Shown here: one piece after another, positions 35,039-43,483 of the stretch | How positions within the stretch are numbered: the stretch's first letter is position 1 | Layout of the letters: every line of letters starts with the position of its first letter | NCBI GenBank assembly: GCA_016212105.1 | Contig: JACRHJ010000015.1 | Span: 1 to 64,000 of the forward strand | Direction of reading: 5' to 3' | DNA: 64,000 nt | DNA from: Nitrospirota bacterium | GTDB taxonomy: Bacteria > Nitrospirota > JACRHJ01 | Position numbers and translations under genes: made by a program | Notes under the pieces: model-generated | Told to the model about the DNA's origin: nothing | Databases searched by the model: none | The model's input: the letters and a program-made list of their open reading frames with translations, nothing else

Positions 35039-35162
35039 CCCCAGCCCCCCCTCCCCCCCTCCCCCGCGGGTGGGGAGGGGGGGGAGAAGGTGGAAGCCCT
35101 TCACCCCCGGTCCCAACAAGGTGACCCCTCACCCCCAACCCCCTCTCCCGCGAGGAGAGGGG
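35039..35162. repeat. Two C/G-rich family G hairpins
   Basis: CCCCCTCCCCCGCGGGTGGG (about 35055-35074, and G-run) and CCCCTCTCCCGCGAGGAGAG (about 35140-35159) are strong palindromes also found near 16300, 39590, 39635 and 40630. The second lies 35 bp before the YkgJ-type gene. Confidence 0.75.
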
Positions 35163-35197
35163 GATTTATTAATGCCATGAAGGGAGAGATTGTTATT

Positions 35198-35680
35198 ATG
35201 CAGGTGGAATCGGCCAGTCTCCGGGAAGAGATAGCTGCGCATTACAAGAAGCACTGCGGGTCTTGCACCGGAGCGTGCTGTAACCTTGAACTCGAAGAGG
35301 GGTTCCTGGCGTTCGGCTGGGAGTTGGACGGACTCCAGAAGGCCGGGCGGCTGCCGGGCGCGGACGGCCCGTCCTGCGCGCGTCTCGTCCCGTTCAACAA
35401 GGGCAACTGGTGCCCGCTCGCCGGGAGCGACTACTGCTCGCTGCACCTCGACGACAGGCCGCTCGACTGTCTGACATACCCGGTTTACCCGGAGGTTGCC
35501 GTCTGTGACGACGCCCCGCCCAAGCTTACCGGGCTCGTGTTCCGGAAAGGCTGCGGGAAGCTGGACGCCATCGCCGCTGATACCAAACTGCTCAGGCTGA
35601 TACAATCGTTCTGGGAGGACCAGATGACGAGGATGAGCGGGGACGAGATCAGGGAGTGGCTGGGGGAGATGGCTAAGTAA
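35198..35680 (+). CDS. YkgJ-type cysteine-cluster protein
   Basis: The 160-residue protein has CGSCTGACC near the start (an extended CxxCxGxCC cluster). Further Cys residues in SCARL, WCPL, YCSLH and DCLTYPVYP fit the zinc/iron-chelating YkgJ (UPF0153) family. Its function is unknown; Fe-S or zinc binding is likely. The ATG at 35198 has GGGAGAG nine bases before it; ATG 35177 is an alternative. Confidence 0.82.
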   Translation: MQVESASLREEIAAHYKKHCGSCTGACCNLELEEGFLAFGWELDGLQKAGRLPGADGPSCARLVPFNKGNWCPLAGSDYCSLHLDDRPLDCLTYPVYPEVAVCDDAPPKLTGLVFRKGCGKLDAIAADTKLLRLIQSFWEDQMTRMSGDEIREWLGEMAK

Positions 35681-35684
35681 CTTC

Positions 35685-35712
35685 TTGACTTTGCAAGGCT
35701 CTGCCGTATAAT
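35685..35712 (+). promoter_or_regulatory. Promoter of hicBA
   Basis: TTGACT (35685-35690), a 16-base spacer and a perfect TATAAT (35707-35712) lie 25 bp before hicB. The short leader leaves room for HicB autorepression. Confidence 0.65.
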
Positions 35713-35736
35713 AAGACTCAGTACGGGAGTTGCGAT

Positions 35737-35958
35737 ATGAAATACAGCCTGACGGCCATAATCGAGAAAGAGGACGACGGGTACGTGTCCCTCTGCCCGG
35801 AGCTTGACATCGCCAGCCAGGGCGATACTATCGAACTTGCGAAGAGCAACCTGGTTGAAGCGTTGGAGCTGTTCCTTGAGACGGCGTCGCGGGAGGAGAT
35901 AGGGCAGAGGCTGCACGGCGACGTATTCGTGACGCGGGTCGAGGTCGCGGTTGGGTAG
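35737..35958 (+). CDS. hicB: HicB-family antitoxin
   Basis: The 73-residue protein has the HicB partial RNase H-like fold (MKYSLTAIIEKEDDGYVSLCPELDIASQGDT...A..NLVEALELF). It would neutralise the neighbouring HicA mRNA interferase. There is no C-terminal DNA-binding domain, so operon repression may be weak. It comes first in the operon and overlaps hicA by 8 bases. Confidence 0.88.
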   Translation: MKYSLTAIIEKEDDGYVSLCPELDIASQGDTIELAKSNLVEALELFLETASREEIGQRLHGDVFVTRVEVAVG

Positions 35959-36172
35959 GCTCCGCGTCCTCTCAGGTAAAGAGATATGCGCCATCCTTGC
36001 CTTGCATTGGTTTGTCGAGGTCAGGAGACACGGCAGCCATATCGCCATGCAGAAGAAGACACTCACCAGTACAATCACCGTCCCCGTCCCTGACCATCAC
36101 GAAGTTCGAATCGGTACGTTTCAGTCAATTATCAGGCAGTCGGGGATTTCCAAGGCGGAGTTTGAAGTCTGA
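35951..36172 (+). CDS. hicA: HicA-family toxin (mRNA interferase)
   Basis: The 73-residue dsRBD-like protein has VLSGKEICAIL...FVEVRRHGSHIAMQK with the catalytic His in GSHI, then TVPVPDHHEVRIGTFQSIIRQSGIS. It would cleave mRNA when HicB is lost. The start is TTG at 35951, inside the hicB end, which keeps toxin translation low and coupled. The usual KGSHHI motif is RHGSHI here; activity is uncertain. Confidence 0.85.
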   Translation: MGRLRVLSGKEICAILALHWFVEVRRHGSHIAMQKKTLTSTITVPVPDHHEVRIGTFQSIIRQSGISKAEFEV

Positions 36173-36199
36173 TAATTGTCAATTCAAGGAAAGGGGAAC

Positions 36200-36745
36200 A
36201 TGAGAACATTTACTCTTTTTGCCATCTTGCTGTTCTCCGTGGCCGTATGTGCAGCCGAGCCCAGTGTATTTGATTCTCCACCCGGTACCAAGCTGATGCC
36301 CGCCAAGAAGGTTAAGCTCGTTCTGGAGCATGGAAAATATACTGAACTCGACTATCCCGCTAGACCATGTGTTATGAATGACACCATAAATCTGGCGCTT
36401 GGAGAGAAAATATATATAGAGGCCGAGGTCAAAGACGACATGCTCGTAAACCTCAAGCATGTCGACAGCATTGAACACCCTGAGTGTACTATGGAACTTG
36501 AGTTTTCTCAGAGTGAAGATAGTACGCCTCCGTTTATGATGCTTCACATAACTAACCCGTTTAAGAAGGATCTCAAATACGAATCGTCGGTATTGTACTA
36601 TGGCCAATATAAACTTCGCAAGACAAGCAACGTTGGAGTTGGGGCGGAACGTGCCACATACGAGTCGTGGCCGTCCTCTATTACACAAATTGTGCTAAAG
36701 AACTTTGAATTGGTTGAGCAAGGACACCGGTATACACCGGAATAA
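36200..36745 (+). CDS. Periplasmic or secreted protein of unknown function
   Basis: The 181-residue precursor has a clear signal peptide (MRTFTLFAILLFSVAVCAAEP). The mature part is beta-rich (KKVKLVLEHGKYTELD, FSQSEDSTPPFMML) with no known motif. The codon use is AT-richer than neighbours, so it may be acquired. AAGGGG precedes the ATG. It follows hicBA and ends before the valS promoter. Confidence 0.7.
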   Translation: MRTFTLFAILLFSVAVCAAEPSVFDSPPGTKLMPAKKVKLVLEHGKYTELDYPARPCVMNDTINLALGEKIYIEAEVKDDMLVNLKHVDSIEHPECTMELEFSQSEDSTPPFMMLHITNPFKKDLKYESSVLYYGQYKLRKTSNVGVGAERATYESWPSSITQIVLKNFELVEQGHRYTPE

Positions 36746-36763
36746 CCTTACCCCCAAATTCCA

Positions 36764-36792
36764 TTGACTTTCCCCGCCCCCCGGTCTAAAAT
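36764..36792 (+). promoter_or_regulatory. Promoter of valS
   Basis: TTGACT (36764-36769), a 17-base spacer and TAAAAT (36787-36792) fit sigma-70. The predicted start near 36799 is inside the terminator hairpin at 36793-36816, so the valS transcript itself should escape termination. Confidence 0.65.
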
Positions 36793-36816
36793 AACCCCCT
36801 CGGGGGTTTTCTTTTT
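36793..36816 (+). terminator. Rho-independent terminator upstream of valS
   Basis: AACCCCC/GGGGGTT with a TC loop is followed by TTCTTTTT. It stops transcription of the upstream secreted-protein gene while overlapping the valS start point. Confidence 0.8.
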
Positions 36817-36867
36817 CCTCAACAGCTTACATACAATTACCCATACGATAAAAGGGGGCACCGATAA

Positions 36868-39552
36868 ATGGCCAGGGAACTTGAGAAGGTATACGAGCCG
36901 AAGGCGGTCGAGGACCGCTGGTACAAGGAGTGGGTTGAAAAAGGCTACTTCCATGCCGACCCGGCAAAGGACGGCCCGGCCTTCTCGATAGTAATACCGC
37001 CACCGAACGTAACCGGCGTCCTGCACATGGGACACGCGCTCAACAACACCCTCCAGGACGCGCTCTGCCGATGGAAGCGGATGCGCGGCTTCAATGTACT
37101 GTGGATGCCGGGCACCGACCACGCGGGCATTGCGACCCAGAACGTCGTCGAGAGGCAGCTCGCCGCAGAGGGCACGACCCGCCACGCATACGGCCGCGAA
37201 AAGTTCATACAGCGCGTCTGGCAGTGGCGCGAGGAGTCCGGCGGGACGATAATTAACCAGCTCAAGAGGCTCGGCGCGTCCTGCGACTGGGAGCGCGAGC
37301 GGTTCACGATGGACGAGGGGCTGTCCCGCTCCGTGCGCGAGGTCTTCGTCAGGCTGTACGAAGAGGGGTTGATATACCGGGGCGACTACATCATCAACTG
37401 GTGCCCGCGCTGCATGACCGCGCTCTCCGACCTCGAGGTCGAGTTCGAGGAGAAGCCGGGCAAGCTCTACCACCTGAAATACCCGCTCGTCGACGGCTCA
37501 GGCGTAATCACGGTAGCGACTACAAGACCCGAGACGATGCTCGGCGACACCGCCGTCGCGGTAAACCCCGAGGACGAGCGTTACAGGCATTTCATCGGCA
37601 AGCGCGTGATGCTCCCCGTTTCGAACAGGGAGATACCGGTCATCGCCGACGCATACGTAGACCCGGCATTCGGCACCGGCGCGGTGAAGATAACGCCTGC
37701 GCATGACCCGAACGACTTCGAGATAGGGCTCCGGCACAACCTCAACCGCATCCGCGTCATGGACGACGCGGGGAAGATGACCGAGGAGGCCGGGAAGTAT
37801 GCGGGCATGGACCGCTTCGAGTGCCGGGGCAAGCTGCTGCTCGAACTCGACCAGACCGGCGTCCTCGGCACCGTGGAGGAGCACCTGCATGCGGTCGGCC
37901 ACTGCTACCGCTGCAGGACCGTCATAGAGCCGGCGGTCTCGAAGCAGTGGTTCGTGAAGGTCGAGCCGCTCGCCAAGGAGGCCATCAAGGCGGTGCGCGA
38001 GGGGATACCCGGCCCGGACGGCAAGATTAGAAAAATAAACATCCTCCCGAAGGGCTGGGAGAACTCCTACTTCGACTGGATGGAGAACATTCGCGACTGG
38101 TGCATCTCGCGCCAGATCTGGTGGGGCCACAGGATACCCGCGTGGCACTGCGACGAGTGCGGCGAGCTTACCGTCGCGCGCGAGGACCCGGTAGTCTGCG
38201 GCAAGTGCGGGAGCAGGAACATAAGGCGAGACCCGGACGTCCTCGACACCTGGTTTTCGTCCGCGCTCTGGCCGTTCTCGACGATGGGCTGGCCGGACGA
38301 GACGCCGGAGCTGAAGAAATACTACCCGACCGCCGTGCTCGTCACCGCGTTCGACATCCTGTTCTTCTGGGTCGCCCGGATGATCATGATGGGCATACAC
38401 TTCATGGAGGAGCCGCCGTTCACGGACGTGTACATACACGCGCTCGTCCGGGACGCGCAGGGCCAGAAGATGTCGAAGTCCAAGGGCAACGTCATCGACC
38501 CGCTAGTGATGATAGACAAGTACGGCACCGACGCCTTCCGGTTCACGATGGTGGCTATGGCCGCGCAGGGCAGGGACATCAAGCTGTCCGAGGAGCGCAT
38601 CGAGGGATACAGGAACTTCTGCAACAAGATTTGGAACGCGGCCCGGTTCGTGCACATGAACCTGGGCGATTTCGAGGCGACTCCGCTCAAGGAGGGCGAC
38701 GCTGTGTCGCTGCCGGACAGGTGGATTGTCAGCCGCATGGACGCGGTCGCGGCAGAGGTTGACAGGGCGCTCACGGACTACCGCTTCAACGACGCGGCGG
38801 GCGCGCTCTACCAGTTCGTCTGGCATGAGTTCTGCGACTGGTACCTGGAGCTGATAAAGCCGGTGCTGTACGCCGACGCGGGCCCGGTAAAATCCGCCAC
38901 GCTGAACGTCCTCGTGAACGTCTTCGAGGGCACGATGCGGATGCTCCACCCGTTCATGCCGTTCATCACGGAAGAGGTCTGGCAGTCCATGCCGCTCGCG
39001 GAGCGCGACGCGTCCGTGATGGTCTCTAAGTTCCCGGAGGCGAACGACGCGTTCCGGAACGAGGCCGCCGAGTCCGAGATGAAGATGGTCATAGACATCA
39101 TCACCGGCATACGCAACATTCGCGGCGAGATGAACATCGCTCCGTCTCTGGAACTCGCCGCCGTGGTCAAGGCCTCGTCGCCGGAGGTCAAGGCCTTCCT
39201 CGATGCGCAGGGCAACTACATAACCAAGCTCTCGCGCCTTTCCGGGATGACGGTCGAGACCGAGGTAGAGAGGCCTAAGGCCTCCGCCGTCGCCGTGACG
39301 CCCGCCGCCGAGATATACATCCCGCTTACGGGCGTGGTGGACATCGAGGCCGAAGTCGCGCGCCTGAAGAAAGAGATAGACAAGGCCGATAAAGAGATAA
39401 AGCCGTTTGAGGCCAAACTGGCAAACGAGGGCTTCGTCAAGAAGGCCCCGCCGGAGGTGCTGGAGAAGACGCGCGGCATCATCGAAGAGCTGACACAGAA
39501 GAAGGAGAAGCTGGCCGAGGGGCTGAAGAGGATTGAGGGGTTTAAGGAGTAG
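36868..39552 (+). CDS. valS: Valyl-tRNA synthetase
   Basis: The 894-residue class I synthetase charges tRNA-Val. HIGH-type motif PNVTGVLHMGHAL at 46-58, editing CP1 domain with TTRPETMLGDTAVAVNP, a zinc knuckle (CDEC...CGKC), the KMSKSKGN motif, anticodon domain and a C-terminal coiled arm (about 825-894) are all present. The length is normal. It has no T-box leader. Confidence 0.97.
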   Translation: MARELEKVYEPKAVEDRWYKEWVEKGYFHADPAKDGPAFSIVIPPPNVTGVLHMGHALNNTLQDALCRWKRMRGFNVLWMPGTDHAGIATQNVVERQLAAEGTTRHAYGREKFIQRVWQWREESGGTIINQLKRLGASCDWERERFTMDEGLSRSVREVFVRLYEEGLIYRGDYIINWCPRCMTALSDLEVEFEEKPGKLYHLKYPLVDGSGVITVATTRPETMLGDTAVAVNPEDERYRHFIGKRVMLPVSNREIPVIADAYVDPAFGTGAVKITPAHDPNDFEIGLRHNLNRIRVMDDAGKMTEEAGKYAGMDRFECRGKLLLELDQTGVLGTVEEHLHAVGHCYRCRTVIEPAVSKQWFVKVEPLAKEAIKAVREGIPGPDGKIRKINILPKGWENSYFDWMENIRDWCISRQIWWGHRIPAWHCDECGELTVAREDPVVCGKCGSRNIRRDPDVLDTWFSSALWPFSTMGWPDETPELKKYYPTAVLVTAFDILFFWVARMIMMGIHFMEEPPFTDVYIHALVRDAQGQKMSKSKGNVIDPLVMIDKYGTDAFRFTMVAMAAQGRDIKLSEERIEGYRNFCNKIWNAARFVHMNLGDFEATPLKEGDAVSLPDRWIVSRMDAVAAEVDRALTDYRFNDAAGALYQFVWHEFCDWYLELIKPVLYADAGPVKSATLNVLVNVFEGTMRMLHPFMPFITEEVWQSMPLAERDASVMVSKFPEANDAFRNEAAESEMKMVIDIITGIRNIRGEMNIAPSLELAAVVKASSPEVKAFLDAQGNYITKLSRLSGMTVETEVERPKASAVAVTPAAEIYIPLTGVVDIEAEVARLKKEIDKADKEIKPFEAKLANEGFVKKAPPEVLEKTRGIIEELTQKKEKLAEGLKRIEGFKE

Positions 39553-39559
39553 GGGAAGA

Positions 39560-39690
39560 CGCCCCCAGCCCCCCTTCCCCCCTCCCCCGCAGGTGGGGAG
39601 GGGGAATGCGTGGAGACCCCTCACCCCAACCCCTCTCCCGCGAGGAGAGGGGATTTAGGTAGGGGCCGTACCAAGAGCAGCGCGTGTCGG
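39560..39690. repeat. Repeat block between valS and nadC
   Basis: Two family G hairpins (about 39585-39602 and 39631-39651) are followed by a degenerate family B copy (39660-39692). No gene is present. Confidence 0.7.
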
Positions 39691-39729
39691 CCCTGTATTT
39701 AACTTGATGCGCACTCTGATGAGGATAAC

Positions 39730-40563
39730 ATGAACACCTTCGACATACAGGAAATAATCGCGAGGGCGCTCGCGGAGGACATAGGGGGCGGCGATGTGAC
39801 GACCGAGGCCACGGTGGACCCGGACAAGGACGGCGAGGCGGTGGTCGTGGCGAAGGAGGACTTTATCCTCGCGGGCTACGAGGTATTCCTGAACGTCTTC
39901 ATGTCGCTCGAACCCGGCATCGAGTTCAACGTCGAGTACCTGGACGGCGACAACGTCGAAAAGGGCGCGACGATGTTCACGCTCAAGGGGCCGATGAGGA
40001 CTCTCCTCACCGGCGAGCGGGTCGCGCTGAACCTCCTCCAGAGGATGTCCGGGATAGCCACGCTGACGGCGAGGTATGTCGATGCCATCGAGGGCACGAA
40101 GGCGGCCATCCTCGACACAAGGAAGACGACGCCGGGCCTTCGCACGCTGGAAAAGTACGCCGTCACGGTGGGCGGCGGCAGGAACCACCGCTTCGGACTG
40201 TACGACGGGATACTCATAAAGGACAACCACATCGCGGCCGCGGGCGGCATAACGAAGGCCGTCGAGGCCGCGCGCGCGACCGCGCCGCACATGCTCAAGA
40301 TAGAGGTCGAGTGCGAAAGCATTAAGGACGTCAAGGAGGCGCTGAAGGCCGGAGTCGACGTCATCATGCTCGACAACATGGACGAAAAAACGATGGCCGA
40401 GGCGGTGAAGGTCATAGGCGGCAAGGCGCTCACCGAGGCCTCCGGGAACATGACCCTTGAGCGAGTGCGCAAGGTCGCCGAGACCGGCGTGGACTTCATA
40501 TCCGTCGGCGCGCTGACGCATTCCGCGCCAGCGGTGGATATATCGATGCGGGTGAAGGGCTGA
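39730..40563 (+). CDS. nadC: Quinolinate phosphoribosyltransferase NadC
   Basis: The 277-residue decarboxylating enzyme makes nicotinate mononucleotide for NAD synthesis. N-terminal EDIGGGDVTTEA, active-site RKTTPGLRTLEKYAV and GGGRNHRFGLYDGILIKDNH, and the acidic barrel end (VDVIMLDNMD) match the family. It starts at ATG 39730 with a weak ribosome site. It is apparently monocistronic. Confidence 0.96.
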   Translation: MNTFDIQEIIARALAEDIGGGDVTTEATVDPDKDGEAVVVAKEDFILAGYEVFLNVFMSLEPGIEFNVEYLDGDNVEKGATMFTLKGPMRTLLTGERVALNLLQRMSGIATLTARYVDAIEGTKAAILDTRKTTPGLRTLEKYAVTVGGGRNHRFGLYDGILIKDNHIAAAGGITKAVEAARATAPHMLKIEVECESIKDVKEALKAGVDVIMLDNMDEKTMAEAVKVIGGKALTEASGNMTLERVRKVAETGVDFISVGALTHSAPAVDISMRVKG

Positions 40564-40600
40564 ACCTGCCACCACCCCTCTCGAAGGTACGCCCTCGTCC

Positions 40601-40748
40601 CTGGCCAAAGGCCCGCCCTCACCCCCGGCCCCTCTCCCGGGAGGAGAGGGGAGTAACAGGGTATTCCCGCATCGCGGGAATGGATATTTGGTAGGGTGGG
40701 CACTGCCCACCTTGCTTTTATGTAGGGGCCGACCCGCGTGTCGGCCCT
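40601..40748. repeat. Repeat block downstream of nadC
   Basis: It contains a family G hairpin (about 40632-40652), a short family A copy (40661-40683), a GGTGGGCACTGCCCACC palindrome (about 40695-40711) and family B (40721-40748). No coding sequence is seen. Confidence 0.75.
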
Positions 40749-40828
40749 GCCTTTGTTGTCGTCCCGACCGTAGTGGAGGGATCCACCGTTGACTTTATTG
40801 TGTGCGTAGAACCATCGGTCCCTAATCA

Positions 40829-41290
40829 ATGAATATGGTGCAGATGATGAAGTTAAAATCAATGATGTCTGTTGTATTTGTTTGTATATTATCTGCATCT
40901 GTATTATTTGCGCAAGAAGTGTCTGCCCCCGAAATAGTAAGCGTTTCGATAATAGACGCATCACTATTAAAGGGTGAAAGAATCCTTGCTTTTGATATTA
41001 TCATTACTGCCGGTGGAATATCTTCATTGCCGAAAGTCCCAATTGGCTGGGGGCTCGTGGTGGACAACAATCCATCGTGGCATACATCCATCAGCGGGAA
41101 TATTACTGATGGCGCTGCCGCTCTTGATGCTGATTATTTTACCGACTTCATTCAAATTGAGAAAGAACCGTCAAATCAATCGGATTTCGACATCATGGTC
41201 ACTCTAAAAACAACGACCGACGGCAATTTCGATAATGAGACGGTTGTTGAATTTGGGAAAGAGGATTTGAATATAATAAGCGTACGTTGA
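40829..41290 (+). CDS. Secreted protein of unknown function
   Basis: The frame encodes 153 residues; ATG 40847 or 40844 may be the real start because MKLKSMMSVVFVCILSASVLFA is a good signal peptide. The mature part is a beta-rich domain with no motif I recognise (VSIIDASLLKGERILAFDIIITAGG). It is markedly AT-richer than nadC and birA on either side. It might be foreign. Confidence 0.65.
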   Translation: MNMVQMMKLKSMMSVVFVCILSASVLFAQEVSAPEIVSVSIIDASLLKGERILAFDIIITAGGISSLPKVPIGWGLVVDNNPSWHTSISGNITDGAAALDADYFTDFIQIEKEPSNQSDFDIMVTLKTTTDGNFDNETVVEFGKEDLNIISVR

Positions 41291-41328
41291 CTTGCTGATA
41301 AGAAGCGCGTCCTTGGAAAATCCAAACC

Positions 41329-42306
41329 ATGCCCCACCCCGCCGACACCGTCCTGTCCCTCCTCCACAAACACAAAGACGCCTGCGTCTCCGGCCAGGCG
41401 CTTGCGCAAAAGCTTGGCGTAACCCGCGCGGCGGTATGGAAGGCGATCGAGGCCCTGCGTGCGGACGGCTATAGTATAGAGTCCATGCCTGCAAAGGGTT
41501 ACAGGCTGGTATCCATACCCGACAGGCTCGGCGAGCGGGAGATAACGCTCGGCCTCAATACCCGTGTCCTTGGCCGCACCGTACATGCGCTCGACTCAGT
41601 GGACTCGACCAACTCGTATGCGTCACGCCTTGCGGTGGACGGCGCACCGGACGGAACTCTCGTCGTGAGCGAATCGCAGACTGCAGGGCGCGGGCGGCTC
41701 GGTCGGAGCTGGGTCTCCCCGCCGGGCGTCAACATCTACCTTAGCATGTTATTGAGACCGCAGATGCCCCCCCAAGACGCGCCGTTCATCACGCTCGCGG
41801 CCTCGGTCGCGCTTGCCCGGACGCTCAAGGACGGCTACAAACTGGACGCGGCGATCAAATGGCCGAACGACGTCCTGCTCTCCGGCAGGAAGGCCTCCGG
41901 CATCCTCACCGAGATGTCGTCCGAGCCGGACAGGATACGCCACGTCGTACTCGGCGTCGGGATAGACGTCAACATGAAGCCTTCGGAGTTCCCTGATGAT
42001 ATCCGCGCCCAGTCCACGTCCGTCATGGCCGAACTTGGCCGGAGTGTCAACAGGGCGGAGCTGCTCTGCCGGTTCCTCGAAGAGTTCGAGCCGGTCTATG
42101 AGCTGCTTGTCGGCGGAGCCGGTGCATCCGTCCTGGATTTGTGGCGCGGGCTGTCCTGCACGCTCGGGCGCAGGATCGTCGTAAAGACGCTGAGGGGCGA
42201 ACTGACCGGCCTCGCGCGGGACATAGATGCGTCCGGCGGGCTCATCCTCGAACTGGATGGCGGAACAACCCAAACCGTCACCAGCGGTGACGTCGGTTTC
42301 GTGTAA
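41329..42306 (+). CDS. birA: Bifunctional biotin operon repressor / biotin-protein ligase BirA
   Basis: The protein has 325 residues. An N-terminal winged helix (about 5-62, QALAQKLGVTRAAVWKAIEAL) is followed by the ligase domain with SQTAGRGRLGRSW (biotinyl-AMP loop) and KWPNDVLL, and a C-terminal SH3-like domain. It both attaches biotin to carrier proteins and should bind the operator at 12905-12938. It has no biotin gene beside it, but the operator in this same window makes the circuit plausible. Confidence 0.95.
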   Translation: MPHPADTVLSLLHKHKDACVSGQALAQKLGVTRAAVWKAIEALRADGYSIESMPAKGYRLVSIPDRLGEREITLGLNTRVLGRTVHALDSVDSTNSYASRLAVDGAPDGTLVVSESQTAGRGRLGRSWVSPPGVNIYLSMLLRPQMPPQDAPFITLAASVALARTLKDGYKLDAAIKWPNDVLLSGRKASGILTEMSSEPDRIRHVVLGVGIDVNMKPSEFPDDIRAQSTSVMAELGRSVNRAELLCRFLEEFEPVYELLVGGAGASVLDLWRGLSCTLGRRIVVKTLRGELTGLARDIDASGGLILELDGGTTQTVTSGDVGFV

Positions 42307-42334
42307 AACCATTTAAATGTGCGCTTCATCTTTT

Positions 42335-42370
42335 TGTAGGGGCCGACCTGCGTGTCGGCCCTTTCTTTTT
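42335..42370 (+). terminator. Family B repeat acting as birA terminator
   Basis: Family B stem (GGGCCGAC...GTCGGCCC, 42340-42361) is followed by TTTCTTTTTTG, so this copy has the form of an intrinsic terminator. It is 29 bp after the birA stop. Confidence 0.7.
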
Positions 42371-42510
42371 TGCCTTCACACGCCATCCACTTTGCATGCA
42401 CAAAAAACAGGCACCAAGCCTGCCATGTCTATTTGCCAGGCAAGACGCTATCGCCATGCCTGCCAGTCATGCCTAAATAGCTAACATGTAAAGCCCTGAT
42501 AAAACAACAT

Positions 42511-42548
42511 GATACAAAAACGTTGGCGTCTATGTTCATTTTGGCACG
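42511..42548 (+). promoter_or_regulatory. Conserved element upstream of the first amt operon
   Basis: TACAAAAACGTTGGC (42513-42527) recurs as TACAAAAACGTAGGC at 47043-47057 in front of the second amt operon, and the TTTTGG further on is shared too. The match upstream of paralogous operons suggests a regulatory element. The rest of the 368-bp gap (42307-42674) holds a family B repeat, Gly/Cys-rich short direct repeats and the sigma-54 promoter. Confidence 0.5.
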
Positions 42549-42557
42549 AAGTCTGCA
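42542..42557 (+). promoter_or_regulatory. Sigma-54 promoter of the barrel-amt-glnK operon
   Basis: TGGCACG-N4-CTGCA matches the -24/-12 consensus TGGCACG-N4-TTGCA with one change. GG and GC are 12 bases apart. It lies about 120 bp before the barrel gene, as expected for NtrC-type nitrogen control. Confidence 0.82.
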
Positions 42558-42674
42558 ATACTGATTATCCGAATACCGAAAATCCAACAAAACAATACGG
42601 AAGGGGGATGTGTCAGGGCAGGCGTTTCAGGGGGCATTTTCATAACGGCTACATCAATCACGGAGGGACTTGAG

Positions 42675-43442
42675 ATGAAGAGGATGATAAGGACTTTGGT
42701 ACTGGCGGGTGTGTTGGCTCTGGCAATGTCGGGCGTCGCGGGCGCGACCCCGTCCACGCAGATATGGATACCGTCCACGGACGTCCAGGCGTTCAAGACG
42801 TTCCACCTCGGCTTCGACAACTATGTGAGGGTCGCCAAGGACCCGGCCGGCAACTACTGGCCGACGATATACGACGCGGGCGTGACCGCCGGCGTCCTGC
42901 CGTTCGAGAAGGTGCAGATGGAGGTCGGCGTGGACTACATCCGTTATGGCTCAAACAGCTATGACAACCACCCGATTTACTTCAACGCCAAGCTCGGCAC
43001 GCCGGAGGGCTCGATATTCGACGGCTCGCCCGCGCTCGCGGCCGGCATATACAACGTCGGCACCAACGGCGGCGACATCACCGAGAACACCCAGCAGGAC
43101 ATCGGCTACGTCCTCGCGGCGAAGACCATACCGGTGGTCGGCAGGCTGTCCGCGGGCTGGTACTTCGCCAACGGCGACAACGTCAACTTCAAGGACCACC
43201 TGGGCGAGACCGACAACGACGGCGTCCTGCTCTCATGGGACCGCGTGATGACCGAGATAGACGACAGGCTCTGGCTCGCGGTGGACTACATGGGCGGCGA
43301 CAACGCTTACGGCGCGGTCAACGTCGGCGCGGCCTGGGCCTTCTCGAAGAACGTGTCCGTGATAGTCGGGTACGACGTCTACACCAGGAAGGCGACAGGC
43401 GGCGAGCCGACCTTCACCACGCAGATAGACATCAACTTCTGA
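42675..43442 (+). CDS. Outer-membrane beta-barrel protein of an ammonium operon
   Basis: The 255-residue precursor has a signal peptide of about 23 residues and then repeated amphipathic beta strands, ending DINF with a C-terminal Phe typical of barrels. No family name is certain. GGAGGG precedes the ATG. It is the first gene behind the sigma-54 promoter and 41 bp before amt, so it is probably an outer-membrane pore or sensor expressed under nitrogen limitation (inference). Confidence 0.7.
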   Translation: MKRMIRTLVLAGVLALAMSGVAGATPSTQIWIPSTDVQAFKTFHLGFDNYVRVAKDPAGNYWPTIYDAGVTAGVLPFEKVQMEVGVDYIRYGSNSYDNHPIYFNAKLGTPEGSIFDGSPALAAGIYNVGTNGGDITENTQQDIGYVLAAKTIPVVGRLSAGWYFANGDNVNFKDHLGETDNDGVLLSWDRVMTEIDDRLWLAVDYMGGDNAYGAVNVGAAWAFSKNVSVIVGYDVYTRKATGGEPTFTTQIDINF

Positions 43443-43483
43443 TGTACCGATAACAATAGGTATCGACAGGGAAGGAGAGCGAC

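Noticed and set aside
36793-36868. T-box or other amino-acid-sensing leader for valS
   Set aside because: The leader is too short and lacks a T-box sequence or antiterminator.
42380-42540. NtrC enhancer sites upstream of the first sigma-54 promoter
   Set aside because: Short GCAC/GTGC-like pieces are present but none has the palindromic TGCACC-N5-GGTGCA spacing.
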